From Corylus avellana (Eukaryota > Streptophyta > Magnoliopsida > Fagales > Betulaceae), in NCBI RefSeq assembly GCF_901000735.1, contig NC_081548.1, positions 12,720,354-12,784,353 of the forward strand: a stretch of DNA of 64,000 bases. Direction: 5' to 3'. The stretch's first letter is position 1, and each line of letters begins with the position of its first letter. The notes under the pieces were generated by a model. The model was not told the DNA's origin and made no database searches. It saw only the letters and a list, made by a program, of their open reading frames with translations. Positions 60,501 to 64,000 of this stretch are shown one piece after another. A program made the position numbers and the translations under genes.

Positions 60501-61124
60501 CAGTGTGGAGGTGTGGAAGAATTTGATGTTTATATCTTTGCAAGTCAACTAAGTTTCTTTGGATTTATTTTTCCAAAGGATTTCTTCTTGTAGAAGGAGC
60601 TCATCTAGTTTAGCTGTAATGGAAATTTCTGCTTTGAAGGATTGAGTTGAGTAATTTGCTTGCTGGATGATGTCTAGTTGCCGAGATAATGAATCAATTC
60701 GCTTTTGGATATTGCCAAAATGTAATTTGTTCCAAGACTTGAAAGCTTTTTTAGTGGCTTTAAGCTTCTTAGTAAGGGCAGCAAAGGCTGGTGATCCTTC
60801 ACAATAAAAATTCCAAGCATTGGCAATAACATTCTTACAAGATGGGTCTTTTGACCAAAATTCTTCAAAATGAAATGGACGGGGGAGGGAGATGTTGGGG
60901 GTGGAAGTGTTGAGGATGATGAGATTATGGTCAGAAGAATAGGCAGGGAGATGTCGAAGTGAGAAAGTGGGGAAGAGATGAATCCATTGAGTGGAGGCTA
61001 AACCTCGATCCAATCTTTCCCTTAATGAGATGATTACCTTCCCTTTTGTTGGACTAAGTAAAAGGATTGCTAGAGAATCCTAGATCATCCCATTATTGTT
61101 AAGAAATGAACGTAAGGGATCTAG
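57500..61124 (-). mobile_element. Degraded L1-type LINE, interrupted at its 5' side
   Basis: A minus-strand LINE with its A/T-rich tail at about 57505-57550. From right to left: the end of the endonuclease domain (LRERLDRGLASTQWI, AYSSDHNLIIL) near 60.9-61.05 kb; the linker and RT start (IKFFHTSTLVKRRRNAI); the RT core (SAFVPTRSILDNSILAQELL, KIDMENAFNCREW); the catalytic region LLFANDLFIFAKA near 59.53 kb; a zf-RVT region (DLLWFYRNKAFHN) near 58.1 kb; and a decayed RNase H near 57.7-58.0 kb. Frames change several times, and the RT box reads FAND where FADD is expected, so it is inactive. The endonuclease N-terminus is missing because the gypsy LTR begins at 61125. Confidence 0.82.
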
Positions 61125-61618
61125 TGCAGCACAGTAAAAAAAACAAACAAAATAGAGCTATAGGACTATAGGAATGCTAGCAAAACAGCAATGGAGTCTC
61201 ACCAAAGCTTTAAGAGAAGTCTCATCTTTTGAGAAATATATTTGTGGAAGGAGATTGATTATTCTATATTATTCATAATACCCATACATCTTCTTATAGT
61301 ATGGAATAGACAGAAACGTTTACATGAGGAGTAAAGATAATTGATAACATCATACGTTACTATACACTATCTCATAGTAACGTATGGAAATTGAAAAGAA
61401 ACAGTTACATGGTAATTAAAGATAAGAAATAACAAAAAACCAAAAGTTTGCAACAAGTTTAATGCTACTTGGAGTCCATTACGTGAATGAGTCCAAATAG
61501 ATAAACTAATCTCCTTCAAGACCGAGTAACAGAGCAAGAGTCCAAGATGCCTTCATCCATCAACAACCACAAAGAAATAGGACTTCCAAGTACCAAGTAG
61601 TTGTTGCTCCTTGCATCA
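61125..61618 (-). mobile_element. Probable 3' LTR of the gypsy element
   Basis: On the minus strand, a purine tract AGGGGGTGGGAAT follows the pol stop and runs into TGATGCAAGG, a likely LTR start. A plausible end, CTGTGCTGCA, lies at 61125, where LINE sequence resumes. The 5' LTR is outside the window, so neither the LTR pair nor a target duplication can be checked. Confidence 0.55.
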
Positions 61619-61629
61619 ATTCCCACCCC

Positions 61630-63999
61630 CTAAAAAAAGCTCACCTCCGGCGAGTGTCGGGCTTGGTAAAACTCATATAGATCGGGATTTAGACGTTGTA
61701 CCTCCTCTGTTTGTAGCCAACAACAATCGGATAGAGGTCTACCCTTCCATTTGACTAAGAATTTCTTGTAACCTCCCCTGTGTGTGGAAACAATTTGATC
61801 ATCAAGTATAGCTTCAATTTCCTCACGCGGTTTGATAGTAGAGGGGATGTTTATTGCAGGTGGCTCTTCCTTAGGCTCAGTAGGAGGTTCATGGTAGGCA
61901 GTGAGGTCGGCAACATTAAAAATAGGACTCAATCCTATATCAGCAGGAAGTTCCAACAAGTAGGCGTTGGGACCTAGCCTTTTTAGAATTTTGAAAGGAC
62001 CAGCTTTCCGTGACTGGAGTTTTTGAAAACTTCTACGAGGCAGACTTTCATGACTCAAACAAATGAGGACGCGATCTCCCGGCTGAAATTCCACAAAATG
62101 CCGATGGACATCAACATGTTGTTTGTATTTCTCATTTTGAAGGTTGATTCTGCGTTTGATGTCAGTGTGAAGTGACTGTATGTGGTGTAGAAAATCATCA
62201 GCAGCTGCACTACTTCGGGTTGGGCTTGGGAGAGAGATGAGATCAACAGGTGTGCGGGGTTTACTCCCTATGACGGCTTCGAAAAGGGAACAACTTGTTG
62301 TCCTATTAATAGAATTGTTGTAAGCAAATTCGGCATCCGGTAAGAGTAAGTCCCATGAAGCACTGTGATAAGCAATATGATAGCGGAGTAAATTTCCCAA
62401 ACTCCGGTTGACAACCTCAGTTTGCCCATCAGTTTGAGGATGGAAAGCACTTGAAAATTTCAGTTTGGTACCAAGCTTAGCCCATAATGTCTTCCAGAAA
62501 GAGCTTACAAATTTTATGTCCCGATCGGAGATGATAGTCTTTGGCAATCCATGTAAGCGAACCACTTCACAGAAAAATAAAGTGGCAACACGAGAAGCGT
62601 CATACGTCTTAGCACAAGCAAGGAAGTGTGCCATTTTAGAGAATCTGTCAACGACGACAAAAATGGAGTCATGGCCACGCACTGTGCGGGGGAGACCAAG
62701 GATGAAATCCATACTAAGATCTTCCTAAGGTTTGTGAGGGACTGGCAGAGGGCTATAGAGGCCAGTGTTTTGTTTATGGCTTTTGGAAAATTGGCAAACT
62801 CTACACCACTTGATGATTGTGGAGACATCTTTCTTCATCCTGGGCCAATAAAAACGATCCTCAACCAAAACAATTGTCTTATCTCGACCAAAATGGCCTG
62901 AAAGACCACCTGCGTGGAGCTCAAGTACCACATATGCTCTGATGGAGGTATGTGGTAGGCAGAGACGTGTGTTAAAAAAAAGGAACCCATCAGGAAGGTG
63001 ATACTCCTTGAATGCAGCAGAGTTGCCTTGAGAAAGGGCCCGATAAATATGGCCAAAATCAGGATCATCTTGATAACAATGTTTTAGTTCTTCAAAACCT
63101 GTTAAAGTTACAGTCAGATTAGATAGTAGATAATTCCTTCTGCTAAGGGCATCCGCAACTCGATTTTCCACACCCGACTTATGTTTAAGAACAAAAGAGA
63201 ATTGTTGCAAAAAATCAACCCATCGTGCATGTCGGGCATTTAAGTGTTTTTGTGAGTTGATATGGCGAAGGGAATCATGATCCGTAAAAAGGACGAACTC
63301 ATTGTGAATAAGATAATGCCTCCAATACTTGAGGGACCGAATGATGGAATAAAATTCGAGATCATAGGTGGAGTAACGTCGTCGCGTCTCGTTGAGTTTT
63401 TTGCTAAAAAAAGCAATAGGAAGGCCATCTTGGCTAAGCACTCCACCAATGCCCACATGAGAAGCATCACATGCCACCTCGAATGGCCTCTCAAAATTTG
63501 GCTGTTGTAGAACCGGAGCTGCAGTGAGGAGTTTTTTAATCTGCTGGAATGCTCGTTGTGTTGCCGGTGTCCAGTTGAAGGGTCCATTCTTCGTGCACTC
63601 TGTAATGGGAGCCATTATAGAGCTGAAACCCTTGATGAATCTTCGGTAGAAAGACGCAAGGCCATGGAAACTGCGGGTCTCATGGACAGTAGTTGGAGTA
63701 GGCCATTCAACTATGGCTTGAACTTTTGTGGGATCAACTGAAATTCCCTGTGTAGATACAACAAAACCCAAAAATATGACTGATGATTGAGCAAAAGAAC
63801 ACTTTTTAAGATGAATGAAAAAACTTTCAAAGCGAAGCACTTGTAGAACTTGTCGTAAATGTTCTACATGTTTGGAAGTGTTTTTGCTAAAAATAAGGAT
63901 ATCGTCAAAGTAGACGACCAAAAACTTCTCGATGAATGGCCGAAGAATTTGGTTCATAACGCGCATAAAGGTGCTAGGCGCGTTAGTGAGACCAAAAGG
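61630..63999 (-). pseudogene. Ty3/gypsy chromovirus pol, 3' part (RT, RNase H, integrase, chromodomain)
   Basis: Polyprotein entering from the right edge in the RT (PFGLTNAPSTF, then VVYFDDILIFS). RNase H (VACDASHVGIGGVL, FVLFTDHDSL) and a zinc-binding region (LHAGGLSGHFGRDKT ... CRVCQ) follow. A TAG at 62725-62727 stands where the family has Trp, just before the integrase core. The core (MDFILGLPRT, ISDRDIKFVSSFW, FHPQTDGQTEVVNRSL) keeps its D, D and E. The C-terminus is a chromodomain (EAILDDQIVSTHRGGYKKFL, VKWKGRPLSDCCW). Apart from the one stop the frame is open for 2.3 kb, so the copy is young. Confidence 0.9.
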
Positions 64000-64000
64000 C

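Noticed and set aside
1..64000. CRISPR arrays, bacterial operons, tRNA or rRNA genes
   Set aside because: The window is plant nuclear DNA; no array of unique spacers and no tRNA or rRNA sequence was noticed, though tRNAs were not searched for by computation.

Overview
This is a stretch of a flowering-plant nuclear genome, most likely a eudicot and probably woody (inference). Support: intron-rich genes with GT-AG introns and AT-rich introns, plant-type gene families (a Munc13-like MUN protein, NUP85, an RCC1-repeat protein, a SWIM/RING protein, PTH2), plant LINEs, a chromodomain Ty3/gypsy element, hAT-like and palindromic MITE-like elements, and an endogenous caulimovirid. A 20-base run of N marks an assembly gap. 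I cannot name the species.

Layout: 0.3-1.5 kb holds the 3' end of a plus-strand PATROL1-like (DUF810/MUN) gene. 4.9-15.3 kb holds a complete minus-strand NUP85 nucleoporin gene that I could resolve into 18 in-phase exons (720 aa), with LINE pieces and a TIR element in its introns. 16.7-19.6 kb holds a complete minus-strand RCC1-repeat gene (573 aa), one of whose introns looks like a minor-spliceosome (U12-type) intron with unusual GT-GG ends. 19.9-23.5 kb is a three-level nest: a TIR element interrupted by a 5'-truncated LINE, itself interrupted by a solo LTR, both insertions with clean target-site duplications. 23.5-31.7 kb is palindromic repeat-rich DNA around a compact two-exon SWIM + RING gene (230 aa).

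31.7-43.5 kb is the most striking region: a decayed endogenous pararetrovirus of florendovirus type, arranged head to tail in two units and bounded on both sides by TA microsatellites. Unit 1 encodes movement protein, coat protein with a CCHC knuckle and protease but has no reverse transcriptase. Unit 2 encodes movement protein, protease, reverse transcriptase and RNase H but has no coat protein. Both carry a downstream ORF2 of unknown function, and they share an apparently identical leader plus movement-protein region of about 1.56 kb. This complementary layout fits a bipartite pararetrovirus. A TATA-box promoter with a cluster of ACTGTTC motifs follows unit 2.

43.6-49.1 kb is nested non-autonomous DNA transposons, including a 1.92-kb hAT-like element with perfect 8-bp duplications. 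49.3-56.4 kb is a complete plus-strand PTH2 (peptidyl-tRNA hydrolase 2) gene of eight exons (195 aa) with repeat-filled introns. 57.5-61.1 kb is a degraded minus-strand LINE, apparently interrupted by a minus-strand chromodomain gypsy element whose LTR and pol gene run off the right edge. The five host genes are housekeeping or regulatory and show no sign of forming a common pathway.
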